A stretch of 45,511 nt of DNA. Origin: CAIWXH01 sp964555675 (GTDB taxonomy: Bacteria; Chloroflexota; Chloroflexia; Chloroflexales; Chloroflexaceae). Positions 9,167 through 16,443 of this stretch are shown here, one piece after another. The position numbers and the translations under genes were made by a program. The notes under the pieces were generated by a model. The model searched no databases. It was not told the DNA's origin and worked only from the letters and a program-made list of their open reading frames with translations. The stretch covers positions 1-45,511 of the forward strand of contig CAZKTU010000026.1 of assembly GCA_964555675.1 (NCBI GenBank), in the 5' to 3' direction. Position 1 is the stretch's first letter, and each line of letters begins with the position of its first letter.

Positions 9167-9172
9167 ACGGCC
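9151..9172 (+). repeat. Dispersed palindromic repeat, copy 1
   Basis: Twenty-two bases, containing the palindrome GGCCGTAAACGGCC (9159-9172), match perfectly the reverse complement of 41790-41811. This copy spans the end and stop codon of the UbiA gene and could form a short hairpin in the mRNA 3' end. No T-run follows, so it is not a classical terminator. Confidence 0.75.
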
Positions 9173-9239
9173 GAGTCCTGCGCTCTCTGGAAAAGGGGCT
9201 ATACTAGATCGGGCAGCCTCTTGCACAGAAAGCGATCCC

Positions 9240-10898
9240 ATGGCACAGCAGACAGACTACGATGTGATCATCGTAGGCGGCGGACATAACGGCCTGACCT
9301 GCGCGGGCTACCTGGCGAAGGCCGGCAACAGGGTGCTGGTCGTCGAGCGGCGCGAGATCGTCGGCGGGGCGGTCTGTACCGAGGAGGTCATCCCCGGCTA
9401 CAAGATCGACGTCGGCTCGTCGGCCCATATTATGGTCCACCTGACCCCGATTGTGAAGGACCTGGAGCTCGAGCGTCACGGCCTCGAGTACATCCAGATG
9501 GACCCCTTCGCCTTCTACCCGTTGCCCGACGGCAGCGGCGCGATCAGCTTCTACCGCGACACCGAGAAGACCTGCCAGAGCATCGCCAGCGTCAGCCCGC
9601 GCGACGCCGAGGCCTACCGCAAGTTCCTGGCCTACTGGACGCCACTGAACGAGGCGGTGTTCGACGTCTTCCTCAACCCACCCTCGACGGCGCGCCTGTT
9701 CGCCAGCGTGGCCGCGGCGGTGCCGCGCCTGCCCCGCGGCGAGCGCAACCCGACCGAGATCTCGCGGCGGCTGCTGAGCAGCTACGCCCAGATCATCAAC
9801 GAGACCTTCGAGAGCGAGCCGATGCGGGCCGCGATGACCTGGCTCGCCGCCCAGAGCGGCCCGCCGCCCGACGAGATCGGGGCGGGCGACTTCTTCGGCT
9901 GGCACTCGATGCTGCACAGCAGCGGCGCGGCCCACCCCCGCGGCGGCAGCGGCATGCTCACCCAGGCCATGGCTCGCTCGCTGCAGAGCATGGGCGGCGA
10001 CGTGGCTCTCGGGGCGCCGGTGCGCCGCATCCTGATCCACCAGGGCCGCGTCGAGGGCGTCGAGACCGAGGACGGCCAGCGCTACAGCGCGCCGGTGGTC
10101 GTCTCGAACGCCCATGTCCTGACCACCATGCTGCAGCTGGTGGGGCGCGAGCACCTCTCGAACACCCTGGTCCAGCGCCTGGGCAACATCCGCGTGGGCA
10201 ACGGCTTCGGCATGACCGTGCGCTGCGCGGCCGACGAGCTGCCCGACTACCTGGGCGCGCCCAGCGGCGGCAAACCCCACGAGAGCCACCACGGGCTGCA
10301 GCTGCTCAGCCCGAGCATGGGCTATGTGCGGCGGGCCTACGAGGACTATCTGCGCGGCGAGCCGTCGAAGGACCCGGCCGTGATCGCCATGACCTTCTCG
10401 GCGATCGACCCAGACGTGGCCCCGCCCGGCAAGCACACCGTCTTCCTGTGGGCCCAGTACTTCCCCTACGAGCTGAGCGGCGGGCGCCAGTGGGACGACA
10501 TCCGCGAGCAGACGGCCGACAGCGTGCTCGAGGTGCTCTACCGCTACGCGCCCAATATGCGCGGCAAGATCATCGACCGCTTCATCCAGACCCCCCTTGA
10601 CCTCGAGCGGCGCATCGGGCTGCTGCGCGGCAACGTGATGCATATCGAGATGAGCTTCGACCAGATGTTCTTCTTCCGGCCGCTGCCCGAGCTGGCCGGC
10701 TACCGCACGCCGATCAAGGGCCTCTACCTGACGGGCGCGAGCACCCACCCGGGCGGCGGGGTGTTCGGGGCCAGCGGCTACAACACCGCCCGCGTGGTCC
10801 TCGGCGACACGCGCCGGCGGCTGTGGGCGCCCCTGGCCGCCGCTGGGGCGGGGGCTCTGGCGGCAGGGTTCTGGGCGGCGGGGCGGGGCCGGCGGTAA
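9240..10898 (+). CDS. FAD-dependent oxidoreductase of the PYROXD2/CrtO type
   Basis: A 552-residue flavoprotein of the phytoene-desaturase superfamily. The N-terminal dinucleotide motif is DVIIVGGGHNGLTCAGYLAK, followed by VVERREIVGG. The C-terminal signature is GLYLTGASTHPGGGVFGASG, near residue 500. A final hydrophobic stretch followed by GRGRR (about 525-552) may anchor it to the membrane. The HNG variant of the FAD loop is typical of PYROXD2-like proteins and CrtO carotenoid ketolases rather than CrtI. Carotenoid ketolase activity is possible given crtI nearby, but unproven. It follows the UbiA gene by 73 bp; a TATACT at 9200-9205 could be a -10 element but no good -35 is seen. The sequence runs into an assembly gap 7 bp after the stop. 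Confidence 0.8.
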   Translation: MAQQTDYDVIIVGGGHNGLTCAGYLAKAGNRVLVVERREIVGGAVCTEEVIPGYKIDVGSSAHIMVHLTPIVKDLELERHGLEYIQMDPFAFYPLPDGSGAISFYRDTEKTCQSIASVSPRDAEAYRKFLAYWTPLNEAVFDVFLNPPSTARLFASVAAAVPRLPRGERNPTEISRRLLSSYAQIINETFESEPMRAAMTWLAAQSGPPPDEIGAGDFFGWHSMLHSSGAAHPRGGSGMLTQAMARSLQSMGGDVALGAPVRRILIHQGRVEGVETEDGQRYSAPVVVSNAHVLTTMLQLVGREHLSNTLVQRLGNIRVGNGFGMTVRCAADELPDYLGAPSGGKPHESHHGLQLLSPSMGYVRRAYEDYLRGEPSKDPAVIAMTFSAIDPDVAPPGKHTVFLWAQYFPYELSGGRQWDDIREQTADSVLEVLYRYAPNMRGKIIDRFIQTPLDLERRIGLLRGNVMHIEMSFDQMFFFRPLPELAGYRTPIKGLYLTGASTHPGGGVFGASGYNTARVVLGDTRRRLWAPLAAAGAGALAAGFWAAGRGRR

Positions 10899-10904
10899 CG
10901 TGGC

Positions 10905-11004
10905 NNNNNNNNNNNNNNNNNNNNNNNNNNNNNNNNNNNNNNNNNNNNNNNNNNNNNNNNNNNNNNNNNNNNNNNNNNNNNNNNNNNNNNNNNNNNNNNN
11001 NNNN
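10905..11004. other. Assembly gap of 100 N
   Basis: Exactly 100 undetermined bases, a conventional scaffold placeholder. The bases before and after show no meaningful overlap, so real sequence of unknown length is missing. It includes the 5' end of the following histidine kinase. Confidence 0.95.
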
Positions 11005-11874
11005 GGCATGGCCCTGTCCCGCCAGCTGACCGACGCCGCCCGCGCCCGCGTCGAAGAGCAGGCGGGCCTGCTTCTGGAGGAGCGGCGGCTGCTCGAGCAG
11101 CGGGTGGCCGAGCGCACCAGCGCCCTGGCGGCCGCCAACGACGAGCTGCGCGAGGCCGGCAAGCACCGCGATCTCTTCCTGGCCGGGGTCAGCCACGAGC
11201 TGCGCACGCCCCTGAACATCATTCTCGGCAACGTCGAGCTAATGAGCGAAGGAGTCTACGGGCCGACGGCGCCGCGCCAGCAGCGGGCCCTGGTCACCAT
11301 CGACGAGAGCGGCCAGCACCTGCTGCGGCTGATCAACGACCTGCTCGACATGGCCAGGTTGCAGGCGGGCGGCTTCACGATCGACCGCACGGCGGTCTCG
11401 GTCCGCGACCTCTGCACGCAGTGCGCGCGCCTGATGCGAACCGATCTTGAGCGCAAAGAGCTGAGCTTCGCCCTCGAGCTCGACCCGGCGGCGACTCTCA
11501 TCGACGGCGACCCCCAGCGGGTGCGCCAGATCCTGCTGAACCTGCTTGGCAACGCCGTGAAGTTCACCCCCTGCGGCGGGCGGATCGAACTGCGGGCCCA
11601 GGCCACAGAGGACAGCATGATCGAGCTCATGGTGAGCGACACGGGCATCGGCATCGCGGCCGAGCAGCTCGAGCAGCTCTTCAAGCCCTTCAGTCAAATC
11701 GACCGGCGCCTATCGCGCGAGTACGGCGGCACCGGGCTGGGCCTGGCCCTGGTGGCGCAGCTGGCGGCTCTGCACGGGGGCGCCGCGGGCGTGTCCAGCA
11801 CCCTCGGCGCGGGCAGCAACTTCTGGGTGCGCCTGCCGGCGAAGGAGGGGGCCGCCGGGGCGGCGGCCCACTAG
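11005..11874 (+). CDS. Sensor histidine kinase, 5' end lost in gap
   Basis: The visible 289 residues start with a coiled coil (ARARVEEQAGLLLEERRLLEQ) and a HisKA dimerisation domain with phospho-acceptor His 64 in GVSHELRTPLN. An HATPase_c domain follows, with N box LLNLLGNAVKFTP, G1 box DTGIGI, F box LFKPFSQ and G2 box GGTGLGLAL. There is no receiver domain. The sensory part lies upstream in the gap, so signal and length are unknown. An ATG at 11008 exists but is unlikely to be the true start, because the coiled coil normally follows a sensor region. No cognate regulator is adjacent on this side; one could be hidden in the gap. The catalytic core resembles that of the hybrid kinase at 19195-22488. 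Confidence 0.85.
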   Translation, partial: GMALSRQLTDAARARVEEQAGLLLEERRLLEQRVAERTSALAAANDELREAGKHRDLFLAGVSHELRTPLNIILGNVELMSEGVYGPTAPRQQRALVTIDESGQHLLRLINDLLDMARLQAGGFTIDRTAVSVRDLCTQCARLMRTDLERKELSFALELDPAATLIDGDPQRVRQILLNLLGNAVKFTPCGGRIELRAQATEDSMIELMVSDTGIGIAAEQLEQLFKPFSQIDRRLSREYGGTGLGLALVAQLAALHGGAAGVSSTLGAGSNFWVRLPAKEGAAGAAAH

Positions 11875-11904
11875 AGGCAGGGTTTTGCCGTATCCACCCT
11901 TGCC

Positions 11905-13419
11905 TTACGCGAGCTGGGTCGCGCGCCTGGGCGCGGGCAGATCCTCGCCGATGAAGTGGGCCGCGCTCTTCGCGGCCTCCATGATCGTCATGAGACCGCT
12001 GCCAGGGTGGACGGCGCCGCCGATCCAGTAGAGGCCCTTGGCGCCCTGGTGGCGGATATGGGGGCGCAGGGGGCCGAGCTGGTTCCAGCTGTGGATCAGG
12101 TTGAAGACGGCGCCCAGGTGGGCGCGGTGCTCGTCGCGCCAGGTCTCGGCCGTGTACATGTGCTCGGCCACGATGTGGCGCTCGACGTCCTCGTAGCCCA
12201 GCTTCGCGAGCTGGCGCAGGATGCGCTCGCGGTAGGGGCCCGCCTTGGTGGCCCAGTCGATCGGGTAGCGCAGGTTGGGCACGGGCACCAGCACGAAGAG
12301 GGTGCTATGGCCGGCCGGGGCGTTGGCGGGGTCGACGATGGTCGGGTTGCAGACGTAGAACGAGGGGTCCTCCTCGTCGAGCACGGCGCTCTTGGCCCAC
12401 ATGGGGTCGCGGCGGCGGATGCTCTGCGAGAGGTAAAGCTGGTGGTGGGGCAGGTCATCCCAGCGGCGATCGACCCCCAGGTAGAGCATAAAGGTGGAGC
12501 AGGAGAACTCCATCTTGTCGAGCTTGCGGTCGGTGTAGGGGCCGCGGGCGTGGGCCGGGATGATATGCTGGAGGGCGTGGGCGAAGTCGGCGTTGACGAT
12601 CACGGCGTCGGCCATGAGCCGCTCGCCGTCGGCCATGAGCAGGCCCTTCGCGCGCCCGTCCTCGACGATCACCTGGCGCACCGGGCGGTTGAGGTGAATC
12701 TTCACACCCAGGTCCTCGGCGGCGCGGGCCAGGCCGCGGGCCAGGGCGCGAAAGCCGCCCTCGGGGTGCCAGATGCCGTAGTGGAACTCGAGGAAGGTCA
12801 CCAGGCTGAAGACGCTCGAGCAGGCCGTCGGGTGCATGCCCAGATACTTGGCCTGGTAGCCCATAGCGTAGACCAGGCGCTCGTCGGGGAAGAAGCGCTC
12901 GAAGTGCTGGTAGAGCGTCTCCCACGGGCGGAAGGGCAGAGCCGCGGCGATCTCGTCCGGGCGCAGGTAGCCCAGGGGCGAGCGCACGGGCGTGCCCAGG
13001 TAGGGGCCGTAGCCGATCACATTCTTGCGCAGATGCTCGGCGTACCAGCGCTCGAAGGCCGCGGGCAGCGCGGGGCCGAAGGCGGCCAGCTGGCTCTTGA
13101 AGGCGGCAAGGTCCGAGGTCAGGTCGAGGTGCGTGCCGTCCCAGAACTTGATCCGCGTGTTCGGGTCGAGGCGGATCAGCTTCACATAGTCGGCGAAGGT
13201 GAGGCCGCAGGCGTTGAACAGCTCGTCGTAGACGTGGGGGACCTGCAGGATGGTCGGGCCGGTGTCGAACTGGTAGTCGCCGAGCTCGAGGCCGCGCATG
13301 CGCCCGCCGACGCGGTCGGCGGCCTCGTAGATCGCTACCTCGTAGCCGGCTGCGGCGAGGCGCATGGCCGTGGCCATACCGCCCGGGCCCGCGCCGACGA
13401 TCAGAATATGCTGGGTCAC
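11905..13419 (-). CDS. crtI: CrtI-type phytoene desaturase
   Basis: A 504-residue FAD enzyme that would introduce double bases of conjugation (double bonds) into phytoene, or a related carotene, in carotenoid synthesis. It has HILIVGAGPGGMATAMRLAAAG at the N-terminus, YEAADRVGGRM next (FAD ribose-binding region), FDTGPTILQVP, and the C-terminal GLYWIGGAVHPGSGLMTIMEAAKSAA signature. Length is normal for CrtI. The GTG start at 13419 is supported by GGAGG with 5-nt spacing. It has its own likely promoter at 13515-13523 and a 5' leader of about 90 nt containing a hairpin. No phytoene synthase (crtB) or cyclase lies in the window. Specificity within the CrtI/CrtN/CrtD group is uncertain. Confidence 0.82.
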   Translation of the reverse strand: MTQHILIVGAGPGGMATAMRLAAAGYEVAIYEAADRVGGRMRGLELGDYQFDTGPTILQVPHVYDELFNACGLTFADYVKLIRLDPNTRIKFWDGTHLDLTSDLAAFKSQLAAFGPALPAAFERWYAEHLRKNVIGYGPYLGTPVRSPLGYLRPDEIAAALPFRPWETLYQHFERFFPDERLVYAMGYQAKYLGMHPTACSSVFSLVTFLEFHYGIWHPEGGFRALARGLARAAEDLGVKIHLNRPVRQVIVEDGRAKGLLMADGERLMADAVIVNADFAHALQHIIPAHARGPYTDRKLDKMEFSCSTFMLYLGVDRRWDDLPHHQLYLSQSIRRRDPMWAKSAVLDEEDPSFYVCNPTIVDPANAPAGHSTLFVLVPVPNLRYPIDWATKAGPYRERILRQLAKLGYEDVERHIVAEHMYTAETWRDEHRAHLGAVFNLIHSWNQLGPLRPHIRHQGAKGLYWIGGAVHPGSGLMTIMEAAKSAAHFIGEDLPAPRRATQLA

Positions 13420-13469
13420 AATCGCCTCCAGGGCGCTCTGTAGGGTAAAGATGGCGGGGCTGACGCAGC

Positions 13470-13492
13470 TCGGAGGGGCGCGGCCCCTCCGA
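13470..13492 (-). other. Hairpin in the crtI leader
   Basis: TCGGAGGGG (13470-13478) and CCCCTCCGA (13484-13492) form a 9-bp perfect stem with a 5-nt loop. It lies between sbtB and crtI, and downstream of the likely crtI promoter, so it would be in the crtI 5' leader. There is no T-run on either strand, so it is not a standard intrinsic terminator. Confidence 0.55.
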
Positions 13493-13514
13493 TGCTCCCC
13501 GTGGGCCTGGATTC

Positions 13515-13523
13515 AGTATAACA
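13515..13523 (-). promoter_or_regulatory. Putative extended -10 promoter for crtI
   Basis: On the minus strand the sequence reads TGTTATACT, an extended -10 (TGn + TATACT). It lies just downstream of the sbtB stop in an AT-rich patch within otherwise GC-rich DNA. No convincing -35 is seen, which is compatible with an extended -10. The transcription start would be near 13508. Confidence 0.5.
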
Positions 13524-13525
13524 GG

Positions 13526-13828
13526 TTATCTATATTTCTCGGCCCGCGCCACGCGGACCTCGGTCAGGTAGGCGATCACGGCATAGGTGCCGAAGTAGTG
13601 AGCCTGCAGATGAAGCATAATCTGCTCGGCGACCTCTGCCGAGACGAGGCTCTCGATGCGGACTTGGGCGCCCGTCCAGAAGAGCTCGCTAATCCCGCTT
13701 GCGCCGTGACCGTGGACCTCGCTCACGGTGTAGCCGCGGGCCCCAAGGCGCGTGAGCTCATCGAGCAGGCGCTCGCGCAGCACACCCTCGGCGATAATCG
13801 TGACCAGGGTAACGGGACTCGTGGTCAT
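13526..13828 (-). CDS. sbtB: PII-like SbtB-type regulator of the bicarbonate transporter
   Basis: A 100-residue protein with a PII-like ferredoxin fold: strand VTLVTIIAEG, helix LRERLLDELTRLGARGYTVSEVHG, a T-loop-like segment HGASGISELFWTGAQVRIESLV, a second helix SAEVAEQIMLHL and strand AVIAYLTEVRVAR. Its position 21 bp after sbtA matches the cyanobacterial sbtA-sbtB arrangement, in which trimeric SbtB binds adenyl nucleotides (including cAMP) and controls SbtA. The C-terminus ends EKYR and lacks the CGPxGC-type redox loop of many cyanobacterial SbtB proteins. A strong AAGGAGGGG precedes the ATG. Function follows from context plus fold. Confidence 0.75.
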   Translation of the reverse strand: MTTSPVTLVTIIAEGVLRERLLDELTRLGARGYTVSEVHGHGASGISELFWTGAQVRIESLVSAEVAEQIMLHLQAHYFGTYAVIAYLTEVRVARAEKYR

Positions 13829-13849
13829 GGCCCCCTCCTTGAATATCTG

Positions 13850-14872
13850 TTATAGGCCGGCTGGCAGCACGGGGCAGGCGACCGCCCCGTAGCAGAACCA
13901 CTGGGTATAGGCGTAGAGCAGGGGCAGGCCGATCAGCAGGTTGAACGGCAGGGTGATGCCGAGGGACGAGGTCAGGTAGACGCTCGGGTTGGCCTGAGGG
14001 AAGGTCGCGCGCACCGCTGCCGGGGCATCGATGTACGAAGCGCTACCGGCGATTGCGGCCAGGATGAAGGCGCCGCCGACGGACAGGCCGGACAGGCCGC
14101 CGAGGGTCGCGCCGAGCATGCCCATCAGCACGGGCATCACCATGCCGAAGGCCAGCATCCTGGGGCCGACCCTGGCGAACTCGCGTAGCTGCCGCGCGGC
14201 GACCATGCCCATCTCGACCAGGAAGAGCACCAGCACGCCGCGGAAGAGGCCCTCGGGGCCCTGGCTGAAGACCACGGCGATGCGCTCGAAGCCGGGCTCG
14301 CCGATCAGCAGGCCGATGATCAGGCCGCCCATCAGCAGGATCACACTGCGACCCCGCAAGGTCTCCTGCACGACCTTGCCGATTGCGTCGTTCCTGGTCC
14401 TGAGGCCGAGGCGGCCCCAGAAGAGGGCCACGACGATGCCCCACTCGGCCAGGGCGGCCATGGTGGGGATGAAGCCCTCGTAGCCGATCTCGGCCGCCTC
14501 GACCACGCCGATCGCGGCGGCGAAGGTGACCGACGAGACCGAGCCGTAGAGGGCGGCCACGCCCGCGGCATTGGCCGGGTCGAAGCCCATGAGTTTGCGC
14601 AACACGAAGTAGCAAAGGCTGGGCAGGAAGAGGGCGAGGAAGATCGTGGCGAGGGCGGGGCGGGCGAAGGCGCTGAAGGTCGTCCCCGCCAGCTCGACCC
14701 CACCGTTCAGGCCGATGGCGAACATGAGGTAGAAGGCGATGAACTTGTAGGCCTGCTCAGGGAACTCGACGTCGCTCTTCGCCAGGGTGGCGATCATGCC
14801 CAGCACAAAGGCCAGGGTCAGCGGCGAGAGGAAGTTGCGCTGTAGCACGCCCAGGGTCTCGGCGAAGTCCAT
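13850..14872 (-). CDS. sbtA: Sodium-dependent bicarbonate transporter SbtA family permease
   Basis: A 340-residue polytopic membrane protein of the SbtA (DUF897) family, with about ten transmembrane segments in two inverted halves. It would import bicarbonate with Na+ across the cytoplasmic membrane. Recognisable stretches are NFLSPLTLAFVLGMIA at the start, FAIGLNGGVELA, ALYGSVSSVTFAAA, VLFLVEMGMVAARQL and AAIAGSASYIDAPAAVRATFPQANPS with the conserved SASYIDAPAA. Cyanobacterial SbtA is slightly longer (about 370). The start has a GGAG 8 nt upstream. It forms an operon with the PII-like gene downstream, and an unusual perfect inverted repeat covers its likely promoter. Its physiological purpose here (carbon fixation or anaplerosis) is not shown by the window. 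Confidence 0.88.
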   Translation of the reverse strand: MDFAETLGVLQRNFLSPLTLAFVLGMIATLAKSDVEFPEQAYKFIAFYLMFAIGLNGGVELAGTTFSAFARPALATIFLALFLPSLCYFVLRKLMGFDPANAAGVAALYGSVSSVTFAAAIGVVEAAEIGYEGFIPTMAALAEWGIVVALFWGRLGLRTRNDAIGKVVQETLRGRSVILLMGGLIIGLLIGEPGFERIAVVFSQGPEGLFRGVLVLFLVEMGMVAARQLREFARVGPRMLAFGMVMPVLMGMLGATLGGLSGLSVGGAFILAAIAGSASYIDAPAAVRATFPQANPSVYLTSSLGITLPFNLLIGLPLLYAYTQWFCYGAVACPVLPAGL

Positions 14873-14897
14873 GCGCGGTTCTCCAGGTGATTGGCGC

Positions 14898-14941
14898 GGT
14901 TATTGCGACAATAATATCACGAAACTATTGTCGCAATAACC
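14898..14941 (-). promoter_or_regulatory. sbtA promoter inside a perfect 16-bp inverted repeat (putative operator)
   Basis: Arms GGTTATTGCGACAATA (14898-14913) and its exact reverse complement (14926-14941) flank a 12-nt loop. On the minus strand an extended -10, TGATATTAT, occupies 14919-14911. Transcription would start near 14904, about 31 nt before the sbtA ATG. No T-run follows the stem, so it is better read as an operator for a dimeric DNA-binding protein than as a terminator. The winged-helix gene immediately upstream is the obvious candidate. The promoter and operator assignments are inference. Confidence 0.65.
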
Positions 14942-15004
14942 ACCTGAAGGAGGCGTATGGGCCTACCCGGACGGAGGGCGCTCAGCACATCACGCGGCAC
15001 GAGC

Positions 15005-15274
15005 CTACCCGAGCAGGTCGATCAGCTCGCGCACGGCATGGCCGTGCTGAGCCGGGTGGCGCATGGGGGTATCGGCGTGGATCTCGTAGCGGTTGGTGCG
15101 CCCGTCGCGGGTGTGGCTGACGTAGCCGGCATCGTGGAGGTCGCGGAGGATACGCTGGACGGCGCGCTCGGTGATGCCGACCTGGCCGGCGATCTCGCGG
15201 GCGGTCGCGCTCTGGTTACGAGAGATACAGATCAGCACCTGCGCATGGTTGGTCAGGAAAGTCCATTGTGACAT
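15005..15274 (-). CDS. Winged-helix transcriptional regulator (MarR-like)
   Basis: A small (89-residue) DNA-binding protein with one winged helix: VLICISRNQSATAREIAGQVGITERAVQRILRDL is the helix-turn-helix, then HDAGYVSHTRDGRTNRYEI is the wing. An ATG at 15274 (MSQWTF) is preferred over an in-frame GTG at 15301, because the fold begins there. No effector domain is visible; a short helix (HAVRELIDLL) at the C-terminus may dimerise. It lies upstream of sbtA on the same strand, with the 16-bp inverted repeat between them, suggesting it controls sbtAB. Subfamily assignment is tentative. Confidence 0.7.
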   Translation of the reverse strand: MSQWTFLTNHAQVLICISRNQSATAREIAGQVGITERAVQRILRDLHDAGYVSHTRDGRTNRYEIHADTPMRHPAQHGHAVRELIDLLG

Positions 15275-15334
15275 TGGCGTTCCGTGGGATCCGGTCGCCA
15301 CACGGCCGTTCCGTGCGGCACGAAGGAAGACAAC

Positions 15335-16303
15335 TCACTTCACGAGCTCGAGGGGGATGCTATCACCCCAGGCGAGATCGCGGGCCAGCCGCCAGAGCTC
15401 ACGCTCGGATCTGCTGACTGTCATCGGCCGCAGACCATCTGTAGCACAGAGCGCAAGCTCGATGCGACCCGGCCGGATGGTCGGATGCCGCAAGATTCGG
15501 GCCCCGGGGAGCATCCCCGGCCGACGAGATACGGCGATGAAGGCGTACTTCTCGTCCTCGAAGCCCAGGGCGGCCCCCTTGGCGGCGCGATGGGCCCTCG
15601 AGCGGGCCAGGCGCTGCGCGAAATGGCACCAGTCCTCGGCGGGGTCTGCGGGCATCGGGCAGGCCCCCACGTGGGGGCAGGGCGCGACGATCTGGGCCCC
15701 GGCCGCCCGCAACTGCTCGCGGGCGGCCCTGATCGTCGCCCAGCCCCGCGGGGTGCCGGGCTCGATCAGCAAGAGCGCATCGGCGGCGCGCTCCCAGAGG
15801 CGGGCGACCAGGCTGGCGCGGGCCGACGCCGGCAGCTCGCCGAGGACATAGGCCGCGGTGACCAGATCGTGGGCCTCGGCCTCCCAGGGGCCGAGCAGGT
15901 CGGCCCGGATCCAGCGAGCCGGGCCTACGGCGCCGCCACCTTTTGCGGCGAGGCGCGAGCCAAGCTCGATCATGGGCGGGCTGCCCTCGATGAGCGTAGC
16001 GGCCGCGAGGCTGGGCCAGGTGGCGTCGGCGGCCCAGAGGGCCGCGCCTGTGCCGGCCCCGACATCGAGCAGGGTGCGCGGCGCACTGTCGGGTAGGGCG
16101 GCGGCCAGGGCCCCGAGGGCGGCCGCCACCGCCGCGAAGGTGGCCGGCATGCGGGCAATCGCGTAGGCCGCAGGGTCAGCCGGGCCGCCGCCGGTCTGCC
16201 TGTAACGTGACGAGAGGTCGGCCGCCTCGCGAGCGAGGGCGGCGCCGTCACGACCGCGCAGCTCGCGCTCGAGCGCCAGCCGCAGCTGATTGGGGAGTTC
16301 CAT
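15335..16303 (-). CDS. Rsm22/METTL17-like methyltransferase
   Basis: A 322-residue SAM-dependent methyltransferase-fold protein of the Rsm22 family, which is linked to small ribosomal subunit assembly. Motif I is LLDVGAGTGAALWAA (about residues 78-92). The family-specific Cys-rich segment PCPHVGACPMP followed by DWCHFAQRL sits near 216-240, and EDEKYAF follows. These cysteines, with a further Cys near the C-terminus (ELALCATD), correspond to the Fe-S ligands described for METTL17. The ATG at 16303 (MELPNQ) is preferred over one 48 bp upstream on homology grounds; no strong Shine-Dalgarno is visible. It lies 60 bp upstream of the winged-helix gene on the same strand, with no evident functional link. 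Confidence 0.8.
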   Translation of the reverse strand: MELPNQLRLALERELRGRDGAALAREAADLSSRYRQTGGGPADPAAYAIARMPATFAAVAAALGALAAALPDSAPRTLLDVGAGTGAALWAADATWPSLAAATLIEGSPPMIELGSRLAAKGGGAVGPARWIRADLLGPWEAEAHDLVTAAYVLGELPASARASLVARLWERAADALLLIEPGTPRGWATIRAAREQLRAAGAQIVAPCPHVGACPMPADPAEDWCHFAQRLARSRAHRAAKGAALGFEDEKYAFIAVSRRPGMLPGARILRHPTIRPGRIELALCATDGLRPMTVSRSERELWRLARDLAWGDSIPLELVK

Positions 16304-16443
16304 GGACGTCGCCGGAGTATCGCCTCTGGCATGCCCCTGGTGGGCTTGCACAACACCCTATAATATACCCGATCCCGTAAACGAGTGACCGTAGCAGCCC
16401 ACCCTTGAGCGCCCGCCCGCCCATAGCCCTTGTAGGAGTCGTC

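Noticed and set aside
10880..11020. Possible overlap-type artefact at the first N gap
   Set aside because: Flanking sequences share only a trivial GGC, so this gap is treated as real missing sequence.
14898..14941. Reading the inverted repeat as a rho-independent terminator of the winged-helix gene
   Set aside because: No T-run follows on either strand and an extended -10 lies inside it; an operator fits better.
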